A stretch of DNA of 64,000 nt from JBPRGG01 sp051418075 (GCA_051418075.1 JBPRGG010000056.1:62001-126000); one strand, 5' to 3'. Counted from the first letter of the stretch, positions 1-9,235 are shown. Numbers and translations: made by a program. Notes: generated by a model not told the origin, from the letters alone.

Positions 1-451
1 ACTGGGAGACGATCATGGTATTGGGTTGATTCAGGGCCCTGGTACTGTTTCCCTGCAACAAATTAAAATCAAATATTTTCATAATGGTGGAATCTGCGGC
101 CAGGCTTTTTTCCAACCACACCTGGTCACCCACCTGAAGCTGTAATTCACTTCCACCATACATTCTTACCACTGATTTGATCTCCGGAAATTCATCATAC
201 AATGCCTGGGCAATGGGAGCGGGGGTGGCAGTTTGCAGGATAGGTGTATTTCCGATATTGCCTTTGACCTTGATCCGGTAGATCTGCTCCGCCTGTGAGT
301 GGTATTTGTCATAACTGAACTGGTAATTGACCCAGGACATGATCAGCAAAAAACAGGCAATTCCCAGGGCCAGACCGGAAACATTGATCAGGGAGAATAA
401 TTTATTATTCAAAATATTACGCCAGGTAATTAAAAAATAATGATTTAGCAT
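1..451 (-). CDS. ABC transporter permease, FtsX/MacB type (partial, 3' end outside window)
   Basis: Reading from an ATG at 449-451 on the minus strand gives about 150 open codons that run off the left edge. The protein starts MLNHYFLITWRN, then has one strong membrane helix (about residues 18-40, LFSLINVSGLALGIACFLL) and a hydrophilic stretch with FSYDKYH and IYRIKVKG. This is the usual start of the MacB-type periplasmic core domain of Bacteroidota ABC permeases (TM1 followed by a large extracytoplasmic domain). The family exports peptides or lipids or passes envelope-stress signals, together with a separate ATPase not seen here. It lies 152 nt downstream of the LytS/LytTR genes on the same strand, so co-regulation is plausible but unproven. 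The family call is firm; the substrate is unknown. Confidence 0.85.
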   Translation of the reverse strand, partial: MLNHYFLITWRNILNNKLFSLINVSGLALGIACFLLIMSWVNYQFSYDKYHSQAEQIYRIKVKGNIGNTPILQTATPAPIAQALYDEFPEIKSVVRMYGGSELQLQVGDQVWLEKSLAADSTIMKIFDFNLLQGNSTRALNQPNTMIVSQ

Positions 452-603
452 GGGTTTTAATTTATTAAAAGTTCCAGGACTTAAAAATTAACTTAAAATA
501 TCATGCCATTGGGCAAATATACCACTACAACCAACTAGCATATTCTGCCAAAAACAAAACGTGGCCGAAAATGGACACCAGTGCCCGTCTGCGGTCGCTG
601 AAC

Positions 604-1362
604 TTATTGGTTTAGCCAGTTTTTAAAATCGGCTGATCGCTCAATACTTACTACCGGATCATCCAGGTGTCCGGGATCTGGTTTTAGGTAAAGTTTGATC
701 CTGCCCCTGGAATAGGCCACCATTTTATTGATTGACTCAATATTAATCATATATTTCCGATTGATTCTGAAATACCTGAGCGGATCCATCTGGAGTTCCA
801 GTTTATCCAGGGTGGAATCTACCGGAAATGTCTGACCAGAGAAGGTCCTCATAAAAACTCCTTTATCCAAAGCAAAAAAATAAGCAATTTCAGAAGCTTC
901 CACTTTCTTGATTGTTTCCCCGAATTGCAGCAGAAACCTCCTTTTATAGGCCGGTTGTTGGTTTTTTATGGTATCCATTAAATCACTGAAATCAATAGCA
1001 TAAGCAGTTCGAAGGCTGTTGAGTTTGTCCAGACTCTGCCTCAGTTCTGACTGGCGTATTGGTTTCAGCAGGTAATCCACACTATTCAACTGAAAGGCTT
1101 TAATGGCATATTGATCGTAGGCAGTAGTAAAAATTACCGGTACTTTAAGTTGGTAGTGATCAAAAATGGAAAAGCTCAGCCCGTCTGACAACTGGATGTC
1201 CAGGAAGATCAAATCAGCTGTATACCGGGCAAACCAGCCTAAGGCTTTTTTCACACTGCCAATGGTAGCCACTATTTCCAGTTCCGGAGCAGTTTCCCGG
1301 ATCATTTTTTCCAGCCTTTCCGCGGCTAAAGGTTCGTCTTCTATAATAACTGTACGTATCAT
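604..1362 (-). CDS. LytTR-family response regulator
   Basis: A 252-residue cytoplasmic regulator. Residues 1-120 form a receiver domain: acidic pocket EDE at 8-10, phospho-acceptor Asp55 in LIFLDIQLSDG, and the LLKPI lysine near 102. Residues about 145-250 form a LytTR DNA-binding domain (FRINRKYMIN, then IKLYLKP). The start codon overlaps the stop of the upstream histidine kinase by 4 nt (ATGA), so the two are translationally coupled and should form a LytS/LytR-type pair. Such pairs in Bacteroidota usually control envelope or transport genes, and the next gene downstream is an FtsX-type permease. No target site was identified. Domain assignment is secure; the regulon is unknown. Confidence 0.95.
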   Translation of the reverse strand: MIRTVIIEDEPLAAERLEKMIRETAPELEIVATIGSVKKALGWFARYTADLIFLDIQLSDGLSFSIFDHYQLKVPVIFTTAYDQYAIKAFQLNSVDYLLKPIRQSELRQSLDKLNSLRTAYAIDFSDLMDTIKNQQPAYKRRFLLQFGETIKKVEASEIAYFFALDKGVFMRTFSGQTFPVDSTLDKLELQMDPLRYFRINRKYMINIESINKMVAYSRGRIKLYLKPDPGHLDDPVVSIERSADFKNWLNQ

Positions 1363-2483
1363 TCCGGTTTGATTAATGGAAGTTTAACCAGGTACATTTG
1401 ATTATCAATTTTAAAAACCGGGGCCCGATCACAAATCATGGCGTATCTCCTGGCCAGATTTTTTTGTCCCAGACCAGTAGAGGGATGTCCATTCATTTTT
1501 TGCCTCAGATGATTTTTGATAAATACCCAATCCTGTTGCACTTCCACCCTGATTATCAAAGGCTGATCGGCAGAAATCACATTGTGCTTGATGGCATTTT
1601 CCATTACCACCTGAAAAGAAAGTGGCGGGATCAGGTAATCCAGCCATTGACTTTCCACCTGCTGTTCCAGTTCCAGGCCCTGGCCATATCTTATCTTTTG
1701 CAGGTAAATATAAGAACGGTTGAATTCAATCTCATCTTTTAAAGGTACCGCTTTTTTATCAATGGTTTCCAACACATAACGGTAGAGCAGGGAGAATTCT
1801 TCAATGAAAAGCTGGGCTTTATTTACATCCTTGCTAATGAGGCTGGATAGCACATTAAGGCTGTTAAACAGGAAATGGGGATTTACCTGGTTCTTCAGAA
1901 CTTCATATTTGATCTGGGTCAGTTCCTTTTCCAGTTCTTTGGCTTTGAGGGTGGCCCTTCGCTCTTCCACAAAAAACAACCATGCTTCCAGACCGATCAT
2001 CAAAATTAGATTGACTACTGAGGTGATCAGGGCATTATCAATAATGCTGAGGCTGAGCCCCCTGGGATAAGGACTAATCTGATGAGAAATATAGGTTGGT
2101 ATAAAAGAAATGATCACAGCCAGGCCCACAGTAGCTAAAAACTGAATGCCGGTGCGCAGAACCGGTTTATCAGGCCAGGCAAAAATTTCATTGAGATTAT
2201 GGATCAATTTCAGATCCAGGTAAAGAATGATCAAAACAAAAACATAGGAAAGCCCTGAAGCAAAAATCCAGCGAAACAGAAATTGTAAAAAAGTTTGATT
2301 AATATAAAAACCTGACAGGTGATTATAAGTAATGATCACCAACTGCATAAAACCAGTAATAATGGCAATGATGGCTAATTTCTGAGAATTATTCAATACT
2401 TGGGAATTTAGACCAGCAAAGATAACCACCAGGAGGGAGAACAAAAATTTAAACCGGATCAGCCTGCTTAAAAGCCTGACCAA
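1359..2483 (-). CDS. LytS-type sensor histidine kinase
   Basis: A 374-residue membrane kinase. Four to five hydrophobic segments occupy residues about 10-170 with no recognisable extracytoplasmic ligand domain. A short coiled segment (residues 172-198) leads into the His_kinase motif QVNPHFLFNSLN, with His203 as the expected phospho-site, and an ATPase domain with the N-box ENAIKHN (Asn296) and a GLGQKNLARR glycine box near 337. This is the LytS/YehU class, which pairs with LytTR regulators; the regulator gene overlaps it by 4 nt. The stimulus cannot be read from the sequence. A terminator at 2564-2600 separates it from the gene upstream. Confidence 0.95.
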   Translation of the reverse strand: MVRLLSRLIRFKFLFSLLVVIFAGLNSQVLNNSQKLAIIAIITGFMQLVIITYNHLSGFYINQTFLQFLFRWIFASGLSYVFVLIILYLDLKLIHNLNEIFAWPDKPVLRTGIQFLATVGLAVIISFIPTYISHQISPYPRGLSLSIIDNALITSVVNLILMIGLEAWLFFVEERRATLKAKELEKELTQIKYEVLKNQVNPHFLFNSLNVLSSLISKDVNKAQLFIEEFSLLYRYVLETIDKKAVPLKDEIEFNRSYIYLQKIRYGQGLELEQQVESQWLDYLIPPLSFQVVMENAIKHNVISADQPLIIRVEVQQDWVFIKNHLRQKMNGHPSTGLGQKNLARRYAMICDRAPVFKIDNQMYLVKLPLIKPE

Positions 2484-2563
2484 TCCGGTTAATAGCCGGA
2501 TAAGTATGATATAGGCGGGGCCGGTAGGATTGTAAAAGCAAATTGATTAAAAAAAATAAGCCT

Positions 2564-2600
2564 AAAAAAAGTCCAAAGGAGCAAACCTTTGGACTTTTTG
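2564..2600 (-). terminator. Intrinsic terminator after the PorT-type barrel gene
   Basis: A perfect 10-bp stem (AGTCCAAAGG at 2570-2579 with CCTTTGGACT at 2586-2595), a 6-nt loop and a run of seven T on the minus strand. It lies just downstream of the outer-membrane protein gene. A short T run is also present on the plus side. Confidence 0.85.
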
Positions 2601-2623
2601 CAGTAATCATAAACCGTTAATTT

Positions 2624-3280
2624 TTAACGGAAATGATAGAGCATGGACAGTTGCAATACTGTATTGGCACCGGAAGCCCCTTGGAAAAAGTCATCTCCCA
2701 AAGCATCGGCAAATCCCTGATTATATCGTATACCTGCACCCCACTGTTGGTTGAAATAGTAGATACCACCTACAGCAAATCCAATGTCAACGGTGTTGGT
2801 ATCATCTTCAGATACATTGAAATCTCCATTTATTGGCTCCAGTTGTTTAAAACTTTGTCTTGAATCCAGTAAAAATCCAAAATAAGGACCTAATTCCACT
2901 ACGAACTTATTTCCAAAAATAAATTCTCCTAAAATAGGAATTTTTAAATAATCCAGGTTCACGGCATAATTTTCAAATATGGCAAATTCATCGGCCCGTG
3001 CACCTTGCATACTGTATATCAATTCTGCTTTGGCAGCCAGGTATCGGGAAATACGAAATCGTCCAAATACACCAATATGTAAACCGGACATCAAATCTGC
3101 ATTAAGCACCTGGTCATCATTGAAGGAGGAAAAATTCAAGCCTCCCCGTAAACCAAAATTCACGTTTCTGTCCAGGTAATTAATTGCCTGGTCTATCTCT
3201 TCGATAGGTTCCTCATTCTGGGCTGTCACCGGTACAGCCAAAAAAAATAATAATGTTGTTAATAATAAAAAATCTTTCAT
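2624..3280 (-). CDS. Outer-membrane beta-barrel protein, PorT family
   Basis: A 218-residue protein with a cleavable signal peptide (MKDFLLLTTLLFFLAVPVTAQ, cut probably after AQ at 20-21). The mature part is a series of amphipathic strands: NFGLRGGLNFSSF, HIGVFGRFRIS, AAKAELIYSMQG, LKIPILGEFIFG, VELGPYFGFLLD, DIGFAVGGIYYF and a C-terminal LQLSMLYHFR. These match the PorT/outer_membrane beta-barrel family widespread in Bacteroidota. The terminal aromatic-charged strand is the usual insertion signal for the outer membrane. PorT proper takes part in type IX secretion, but most homologues of this generic family are of unknown function. It is a single gene with its own terminator. Confidence 0.85.
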   Translation of the reverse strand: MKDFLLLTTLLFFLAVPVTAQNEEPIEEIDQAINYLDRNVNFGLRGGLNFSSFNDDQVLNADLMSGLHIGVFGRFRISRYLAAKAELIYSMQGARADEFAIFENYAVNLDYLKIPILGEFIFGNKFVVELGPYFGFLLDSRQSFKQLEPINGDFNVSEDDTNTVDIGFAVGGIYYFNQQWGAGIRYNQGFADALGDDFFQGASGANTVLQLSMLYHFR

Positions 3281-3478
3281 AACAAAAGCTATTTAATTTA
3301 AAAAATATAGGTTAAAGAAGCTAACTGTCAATCAATTAGCTTGTATTATTGATAATTGTTATAGCAGGAATTATGTTATCAATTAATCAATATTTATTTA
3401 GTGATCAGCTATTTAATGTATGAACACCAGATATTTAAAGTACCTGACCAGTATCGAATGTTAAATTACAAATAGTTT
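3281..3478. other. AT-rich intergenic region, no gene seen
   Basis: About 200 nt upstream of the barrel gene and downstream of the sialidase-like gene, both on the minus strand. It is strongly AT-rich and presumably holds the barrel-gene promoter, but no clear consensus pair was found. Confidence 0.5.
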
Positions 3479-4852
3479 TTACTCAGGTGCCTGAGCTGTT
3501 TTAATCCATTCAGGGGAAAATCTGACATATTTAATGGTTTTATGAGGTGCTCCTTTCCGATCATTATGATGAAAACTATAGACAACATGAATCATTTGAT
3601 CTTCGGATTGTATCACGGCCGGATAATGACTGGCTGTGGCCAGTTCTCCCCTGGGATCATGTTCAATTGATCTTTTCCAGGGCCAGGATTTCCCCGCATC
3701 CACTGATAAAGCTGCGGTTAAATTATACCGGCCTTCTTCCTGGTCATTGTAAACAAGTAACCATTCTCCTGAGGCAAGGTTGGTAATGTCAAATCCAGCC
3801 CCAGGGTTAGGCAATTCAATATCCCGGGCAATGGTCCAGGTGGCACCGGTATCATAGGAAACGGTCTGCTGAATCCTTTGAGGGGGTGGCCCGTTATCTC
3901 TTAGAAATGCAGCCAGAGTTCCGTCTCCAGCCACCGCTATGGCCGGTTGAATACCAATACCACCAATTACCGGATTGCTGAATTGCCAGGTCTTCCCCAG
4001 GTCATCAGTCAGGGCAAACAGGGAACAGTCCAATCCATCTGAATATAAGGGAACAATGATCCTGTCCCCTACCAGAAGCGGTTTATTTTTTGTTTGCCAG
4101 CCAATACGACGGGAAAGGGGATAACCTAACCGGGCCGATACTTCCTGCCCATCCTGCCTGATCCGGCCGGAGCGTACCATATTTCTGCCTTGCACCAGAC
4201 TATCGGTTTTTTGTTTATAACCATCCCACCATTGAAGAAATTGCGACTGTTCCGCTGCGGTAAATTGAGGCAATAGTTCCTGTTTCAGATAATATTCATA
4301 CTCCTTCAGTTGCTGTTGGGTGGCTTCCACAAAACGATCCCCCGGCTGAATTCCTCTTTCAGTCTTATCTCCGGGTTTGGCTAATAAAATATCCTGCCAA
4401 TCCCATTCGGGAGGCCCTGCACTGAGATAATCCTGACTGATCCTGTACATGGGAATGGAAGTCTCCCACTGATTAGCCACTACCGGATACCACATGAGCC
4501 ACAGCCGTTGTTCCTGGTCCATAAACATCATGGGATTGATATCAGGAAACCCGGGTACATCAGCCATTAAAAAAGGTTGGGACCATGCGGTATCTCCATT
4601 GGTCAACCGGGAACCCATGATCCTGACATCGTCAGCCCATCTTTCTCCCGAACCCTGAAACCAGGCTGCCAGCAGATCTCCATTGGGTAGATCTACCATG
4701 GTGGGCCCGTGAACATGGTCAGATTGCAAAGGAAAAATAACGGATGATTGAAAAGTTGTGGCACTTGTTTCCTCACCACCTGTGGATTGACAGCTTAAAA
4801 ACCCACACAAAAAGCCGGCAAAAACTACTCCCTGAAGAAAATATTGTTTCAT
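3479..4852 (-). CDS. Sialidase-like (BNR/Asp-box) lipoprotein
   Basis: A 457-residue predicted lipoprotein: hydrophobic signal ending GFLSC with Cys21 as lipidation site. The body is a six-bladed-propeller type exo-sialidase/BNR protein. It starts with HVHGPTMVDLPNGDLLAAWFQG and carries Asp-box-like repeats TDDLGKTWQF (near 286), SYDTGATWT (near 334) and SVDAGKSWPW (near 384). The family hydrolyses terminal sialic acids or acts on related glycans, but many Bacteroidota members have unknown substrates. The catalytic Arg triad and nucleophile Tyr cannot be assigned with confidence by eye, so sialidase activity is inferred. It lies about 150 nt downstream of the ADP-ribosylglycohydrolase-like lipoprotein on the same strand, suggesting a small surface-hydrolase pair. 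Confidence 0.8.
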   Translation of the reverse strand: MKQYFLQGVVFAGFLCGFLSCQSTGGEETSATTFQSSVIFPLQSDHVHGPTMVDLPNGDLLAAWFQGSGERWADDVRIMGSRLTNGDTAWSQPFLMADVPGFPDINPMMFMDQEQRLWLMWYPVVANQWETSIPMYRISQDYLSAGPPEWDWQDILLAKPGDKTERGIQPGDRFVEATQQQLKEYEYYLKQELLPQFTAAEQSQFLQWWDGYKQKTDSLVQGRNMVRSGRIRQDGQEVSARLGYPLSRRIGWQTKNKPLLVGDRIIVPLYSDGLDCSLFALTDDLGKTWQFSNPVIGGIGIQPAIAVAGDGTLAAFLRDNGPPPQRIQQTVSYDTGATWTIARDIELPNPGAGFDITNLASGEWLLVYNDQEEGRYNLTAALSVDAGKSWPWKRSIEHDPRGELATASHYPAVIQSEDQMIHVVYSFHHNDRKGAPHKTIKYVRFSPEWIKTAQAPE

Positions 4853-4998
4853 GGTTAACTCATTGAAAATATTATAAAGCCATTCTGTAACTATGGGCCT
4901 GCAATGAAAAACTTCTGCCTCTATTTTTTTTAACCGCTATTCAAACTTCCAAAGCCATCGTTTTTCTATATAACATTTAGTTATTACTAACACCCTGA

Positions 4999-6570
4999 TC
5001 AAACAGGATTTTCTGCTGATTTACTATAGGTGATTATACTATTTACATCCAGATACACCTTATCCCGTGGATTGGTAATTTCCATTTTTAGCAGGTGCTC
5101 TCCCGGGGGAAGTTCATATAGGAAAAATAATTCATGAGCCCTGGTAATAAAATCGAGGGGCAGCTTCATGGTCTTGGTCAAGGCACCGTCGATATAGTAA
5201 TTTACTTCGAAAGCAAAATCATCCAGGTTATCCTGTGGGGTTATGTCCTGGTGCCTTGTTCTGCCGGTAATAACGATTCCAGAACCCTCAAATGGTATTT
5301 CCAACACCTGTGGATCAGTGTGGTATATTTGTTTGTTAATCCCAACTTTTTTAATGGGTTCATATCCGGGGAAACTTTGCTCCAAAGGCACAGGCTCTAC
5401 CGGTTGCCATTTGACTCGAACTTCATTTTCATCCACTTCACCACCATTTTTTTCGATCAGAGCAAGGGCATGTTTATAACTTAACTGGTAAGCATCATTA
5501 AGAGAAACAGAAGTATGGGAAAACTTCATATCCTCCACTGGCTTCAAACTGTTTTTCCAATAATCAGGAATGGCCTGATATCCCATCATGGTACCCAGTA
5601 CACCGGCGGCCGTAGCCGGATTACAGTCTGAATCCTGACCAGCCCTGGTAGCAATTTCCATAGTTTTGCCGATATCTCCTTCCCCATATAACAGCCCCAG
5701 CAATACGTAGGCTGAATTTAATTTGGCATCTATGTTGAAATCTGCAAATACACCATCCGGGCATCCAATATCCTCACCCCATTTGTCTTCAATCATCTGC
5801 CAGTTTTTTTTCCAGTCCTGAGGGTTTTCCTCATGCCACAGGATAACATCGGCCAGGCATTGATGGAATGTACTTTGTTCCGGGATCAGGGCCAGGGCTT
5901 TATTTACCACTTGGGTCAGGTCATCTTCCATGAAGGCATAAGCATACATGCCGGCTACAAATACGCCACCATAGTAGCCATCACCGTAATTCATGATATG
6001 TCCCACCCGGTCACAAATACTGATGGCACTGGCCGGCATGCCAGGGTTCATAATGCCGGCAAAATCAGCTTCTATCTGAAAATCAATATCATCAGCATGG
6101 GGATTATTGAGCCAATGCCCCGTTTCAGGAGGTTCCATGCCATTAAGAATGTTGTAACGCCCCTGCTGGTTGGCATGCCAAAGGGGATATTTGGCATTGG
6201 CGTAGGCTTGACCAAATGAACTGGCCGGGGCATCCAAACCTTCTTTTTCCAGAATTTCCACAAAAGTCAGGTCAAGATAGATGTCGTCGTAAAGTCCGGC
6301 CCGGTGCTCCATATTGTGACGGATCAGGCTGTCTGACCAAATAATCTCCACACTATCAGGGATGATGTGTTTTTTATACCTGAATTCGGTGGGACCTCCA
6401 TAGGTGACCCCAATGGTTTGCATAGCCCAGGCGCCTTTGATCTTATCTTTTAATTCCTGATGGGATAGCCTCAAAAAGTCCTCTGATTCATCAGTGGCAG
6501 GAGGCTCACAGGCAGTCCAGGCAAACAAAAGAGCAACAATAAATGCAATTTTATCCAAATAATTTTTCAT
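4999..6570 (-). CDS. ADP-ribosylglycohydrolase-family lipoprotein
   Basis: A 523-residue protein with a short N-terminal hydrophobic signal and a probable lipidated Cys21 (FAWTAC, a weak lipobox). Residues about 38-375 show the ADP-ribosylglycohydrolase fold: IKGAWAMQTIG and GGPTEF near 44-63, the metal-site segment YDDIYLDLT at 94-102 in place of the classic TDDT, and GQDSDCNPATAAGVLG at 311-326, equal to the family's second metal motif (Asp313, Asp315). Residues 420-520 look like an added beta-sandwich module. The family removes ADP-ribose or hydrolyses related N-glycosides using two magnesium ions. An exported lipoprotein is unlikely to reverse intracellular ADP-ribosylation, so an extracellular glycoside or nucleoside substrate is more likely. 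The neighbouring sialidase-like lipoprotein supports this. Confidence 0.85.
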   Translation of the reverse strand: MKNYLDKIAFIVALLFAWTACEPPATDESEDFLRLSHQELKDKIKGAWAMQTIGVTYGGPTEFRYKKHIIPDSVEIIWSDSLIRHNMEHRAGLYDDIYLDLTFVEILEKEGLDAPASSFGQAYANAKYPLWHANQQGRYNILNGMEPPETGHWLNNPHADDIDFQIEADFAGIMNPGMPASAISICDRVGHIMNYGDGYYGGVFVAGMYAYAFMEDDLTQVVNKALALIPEQSTFHQCLADVILWHEENPQDWKKNWQMIEDKWGEDIGCPDGVFADFNIDAKLNSAYVLLGLLYGEGDIGKTMEIATRAGQDSDCNPATAAGVLGTMMGYQAIPDYWKNSLKPVEDMKFSHTSVSLNDAYQLSYKHALALIEKNGGEVDENEVRVKWQPVEPVPLEQSFPGYEPIKKVGINKQIYHTDPQVLEIPFEGSGIVITGRTRHQDITPQDNLDDFAFEVNYYIDGALTKTMKLPLDFITRAHELFFLYELPPGEHLLKMEITNPRDKVYLDVNSIITYSKSAENPV

Positions 6571-6969
6571 AATTCACAATATTTTTCTTGTAGAGAAATC
6601 CTGACAAAGCCCTGGATAAAAAATAAGCATTGAAAATAAATATTTCAAATTGCTTACAGAACGATAACTAATATAGTGGTTAAATTTGGTCTGGTCAATA
6701 GATGCAGGGCATGTTGTTTCTAACAGGAATCATATCCCGTTGATTATCTATGATGTTATCAGAGAGGTACAAAGAATCCATGGGACAATATAAAGAGAAA
6801 TTGGCTGCCTGCATGTAATTAAACATGCTGCTTTTCTCGATCTTTTTGCCTGACAGCTGGTGGATCAAGCCTGCCCGCTTTTTAATTCTCTGATATTAAG
6901 GAGATAAGATCTGGTAAACTATCGTTATATTCCAGAGATAAATCTACTGACAGAAAGTCACCTGTCTTA
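6571..6969. other. Intergenic region of about 400 nt with a possible small reading frame
   Basis: AT-rich spacer between two minus-strand genes. The only notable content is a minus-strand frame from an ATG at 6824-6826 to a stop at 6695-6697 (43 residues, MFNYMQAANFSLYCPMD at the start). It stays open a further 24 codons upstream, which could be a decayed gene tail. No homology is recognised and there is no clear promoter, so it is recorded only as a possibility. Confidence 0.25.
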
Positions 6970-8211
6970 TCAATCCACTTTATTTTTAAACCAACCCTTG
7001 ATTTTTTGAATAGACTGGTTGCCGGAAGAGATACCTCGCTCATCCAATACATATCCTAAGGGTTTTAAAACCGTAATACTGTCAAAAACCACCTTCAAAA
7101 TACCCAAAACCGGAATAGCCAGTAGCATCCCCATGATACCCCATACAATCCCGGCCAATACAACACCTACAATGACGATCACAGGGTTCAGATCTACCTT
7201 TCCTCCTACTACGAAAGGTTCCAGTACATAACTTTCGATAAATTGCACTACGGCAAATATACCCATAATGATGAGCAATTGGGTGACGCTTCCGCCAGAC
7301 AAAAATGACATTGCCAGGGCCAGAAAAAGTCCGATGACATTGCCCACATAAGGAACCATTGAGAATAAAGCAGCAATTAGCGAAATGAATAAAGCATATT
7401 TTAATCCAATGATGGAATATCCCAGGGTATATAAGGTGGCCAGAACCAATATAAGGATAAACCTGCCAAACAGATATTGCTGGGCAGATTTGGCTGAACT
7501 TCGAATAATCTGCTTGGCCTGATCTTTTTTTCCTTCCGGAACAAATCCCACAATGGCCTGTTCAAACTTTTGCTGGTAAAACATAAAGAAAAAGATATAC
7601 ACCAGGATCAGTAAAAGATCACTTAATATGCCAAAAATCCGACTAAGTAATTGGGTGAGCGTGCTTCTCAAACTGGATAGCGAAAAGGCCTGGCCAGATC
7701 CTGATGTTGGCTGTCCCCCCCGGGAAATATCAGATGATTGTGGATTATTATTCTGATTGGATGTAGTATCCTGGGAAGTTGATCCCGAAGGAGTTTCACC
7801 TTGAGAAGCTGTGGCTGGAGAAGAAGATTGATTTTGACTGCCCGATTGAAAAGTTGGCAGGGACACATTGAATTTATTTTGTACAAATTGACGAACCTGT
7901 TCAATTTTAGGTTGCATCCGGTCTTCTATCTGGGACCAGCTATCGGCAATTTTATTGGCCTGGGCTGCAAACAAAAAGACCATAACAGCGATAAACAAAA
8001 CAATGATCAGATCTGATAAAAAAACGGCCAATCCCCGGCTCAATCCCCAGTGCATTAATTTGTGAGCCACCGGATTCATCATCATGCTGAGGACAATTGC
8101 CGTAACCAATGGTATTAAAAATACCTTGCCGCCGGCAAGGCCGACAAAAAGAAAATAGAGAGAACCAAGGATCAGAAATGTGTAGAGAAGAATTTTTAGC
8201 TTTTTATCCAT
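6970..8211 (-). CDS. AI-2E family transporter (YdiK/TqsA-type permease) with low-complexity insert
   Basis: A 413-residue integral membrane protein of the AI-2E transporter family: about eight helices, N-terminal pair at residues 8-45 (PLVTAIVLSMMMNPVAH), a third at 60-82, and the conserved C-terminal part with YSIIGLKYALFISLIAAL, MVPYVGNVIG and the signature ESYVLEPFVVGGKVDLNPV near 335-353. Members range from AI-2 exporters to Na/H antiporters, so the substrate here is open. Unusual is residues 122-177, a Ser/Gln/Asn/Gly/Thr-rich insert in the hydrophilic region between TM3 and TM4, well beyond the normal loop length. It is a single gene whose start is preceded by an AT-rich leader. Confidence 0.9.
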   Translation of the reverse strand: MDKKLKILLYTFLILGSLYFLFVGLAGGKVFLIPLVTAIVLSMMMNPVAHKLMHWGLSRGLAVFLSDLIIVLFIAVMVFLFAAQANKIADSWSQIEDRMQPKIEQVRQFVQNKFNVSLPTFQSGSQNQSSSPATASQGETPSGSTSQDTTSNQNNNPQSSDISRGGQPTSGSGQAFSLSSLRSTLTQLLSRIFGILSDLLLILVYIFFFMFYQQKFEQAIVGFVPEGKKDQAKQIIRSSAKSAQQYLFGRFILILVLATLYTLGYSIIGLKYALFISLIAALFSMVPYVGNVIGLFLALAMSFLSGGSVTQLLIIMGIFAVVQFIESYVLEPFVVGGKVDLNPVIVIVGVVLAGIVWGIMGMLLAIPVLGILKVVFDSITVLKPLGYVLDERGISSGNQSIQKIKGWFKNKVD

Positions 8212-8288
8212 AGGTGAAAAAATAAATGGTTCACCTTCATAACCAGCTAAATATATTTTAGTTAGGGTAGGTCAGGATCTGATATTGA

Positions 8289-8564
8289 GTGAACAACAAA
8301 GCTACAAATCAACAGAAGGAGATCAATTTCATGTGCATGTCTTTAATTAAGTATCTATCACACATCAGGATGAGCTGGAAAAAGAAGCATTGGCAAACAG
8401 ATACTGTTCTTCAGGTTCGGGTAATTCCAAAAGGGGCTTCAAAATGTGTTATCAGTTTTCATCAGGAACACCTAAAAGGTCCTGAACATCGGGAAGAAGT
8501 GAAACGGTATTGGATTGGAAAAATTAAACTTATTCAGAAAAATATTAAGTCAAAAAATCAATAA
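8289..8564 (+). CDS. Hypothetical small basic protein (doubtful)
   Basis: An open frame of 91 codons between the AI-2E permease and the toxin-antitoxin gene, on the opposite strand from both. The product is rich in Lys, His and Gln (WKKKHWQTD, KGPEHREEVKRYW, KNIKSKNQ at the end) and has no membrane segment or motif known to me. An internal Met at residue 15 or 17 is an equally good start. It sits in an accessory, gene-poor patch, so it may be a remnant of a mobile gene or simply an open frame. Confidence 0.3.
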   Translation: MNNKATNQQKEINFMCMSLIKYLSHIRMSWKKKHWQTDTVLQVRVIPKGASKCVISFHQEHLKGPEHREEVKRYWIGKIKLIQKNIKSKNQ

Positions 8565-8637
8565 AAACCATGATCACTAAAAAAGAGTAGGATTAGGCGG
8601 GAAGTCGGGGAGGTGATGAGGGTGAATATCGGGCAGG

Positions 8638-9231
8638 TTAAATGAAATGTTGAATATTGGAAGTATCTACTTTTTGTCTGGCCTGCCACAATTCATAATT
8701 TTTCTGCAGGTTAAGCCAGAATTCTGCAGTCGTATTAAAGGCAATGGATAATTTAATAGCCATCTCAGGACTGATTCCAGCCTTTTCATTGATAATCTGA
8801 GACAACACCTTTCGGCTGATATTAAGTCCTTTGGCAATTGTTGTAATGGTTAAATTGGTAGACTTAACGTATTCAGATAATATTTCTCCAGGATGAGAAG
8901 GATTGTACATTTGTTTCATATCAGTATAATTTAATACTTTTATTTCCAAATGATAGTCTAAATAATCAACATCTATAACTTCTACTTTTGATGCTACAAA
9001 TTTAAAAATAATGCGATAATTGCCACTTACTTTTACGGCCCACGCACCTATGTAGTTGCCTTTCAGTCGATGCAAATCATAACCGGGGACATCAATATCC
9101 TGAATTTTATCTGCTGCATGCAACACGGTTAAAATTTGTCTTATCCGTTTTAAGTATTTAGGATTTAATTTAGAACCATTTCCTTTTGTGAAAAATAATT
9201 CCAAATCCTTATGCTTAAAGCTAACAATCAT
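8638..9231 (-). CDS. Fused HigB-HigA toxin-antitoxin protein
   Basis: A 197-residue frame that joins both halves of a HigBA type II module. Residues 1-94 are a RelE/HigB-type mRNA interferase: MIVSFKHKDLELFF, KLNPKYLKRIRQIL, LHRLKGNYIGAWAVKV, NYRIIFKF and the terminal DVDYLDYH. Residues 105-197 are a HigA/VapI-type antitoxin with an XRE helix-turn-helix: NPSHPGEILSEYV, TIAKGLNISRKVLSQIINEKAG, ISPEMAIKLS and FWLNLQKNYELWQAR. In the usual operon the toxin stops right after its DYH motif; here the frame continues through a 10-residue linker with no stop. Met105 (8917-8919) or Met108 (8908-8910) could still start free antitoxin. I chose the Met at 9229-9231 over an ATG 19 codons upstream because HigB normally begins there and a promoter (9236-9266) lies inside the longer version. 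Confidence 0.85.
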   Translation of the reverse strand: MIVSFKHKDLELFFTKGNGSKLNPKYLKRIRQILTVLHAADKIQDIDVPGYDLHRLKGNYIGAWAVKVSGNYRIIFKFVASKVEVIDVDYLDYHLEIKVLNYTDMKQMYNPSHPGEILSEYVKSTNLTITTIAKGLNISRKVLSQIINEKAGISPEMAIKLSIAFNTTAEFWLNLQKNYELWQARQKVDTSNIQHFI

Positions 9232-9235
9232 GAGA

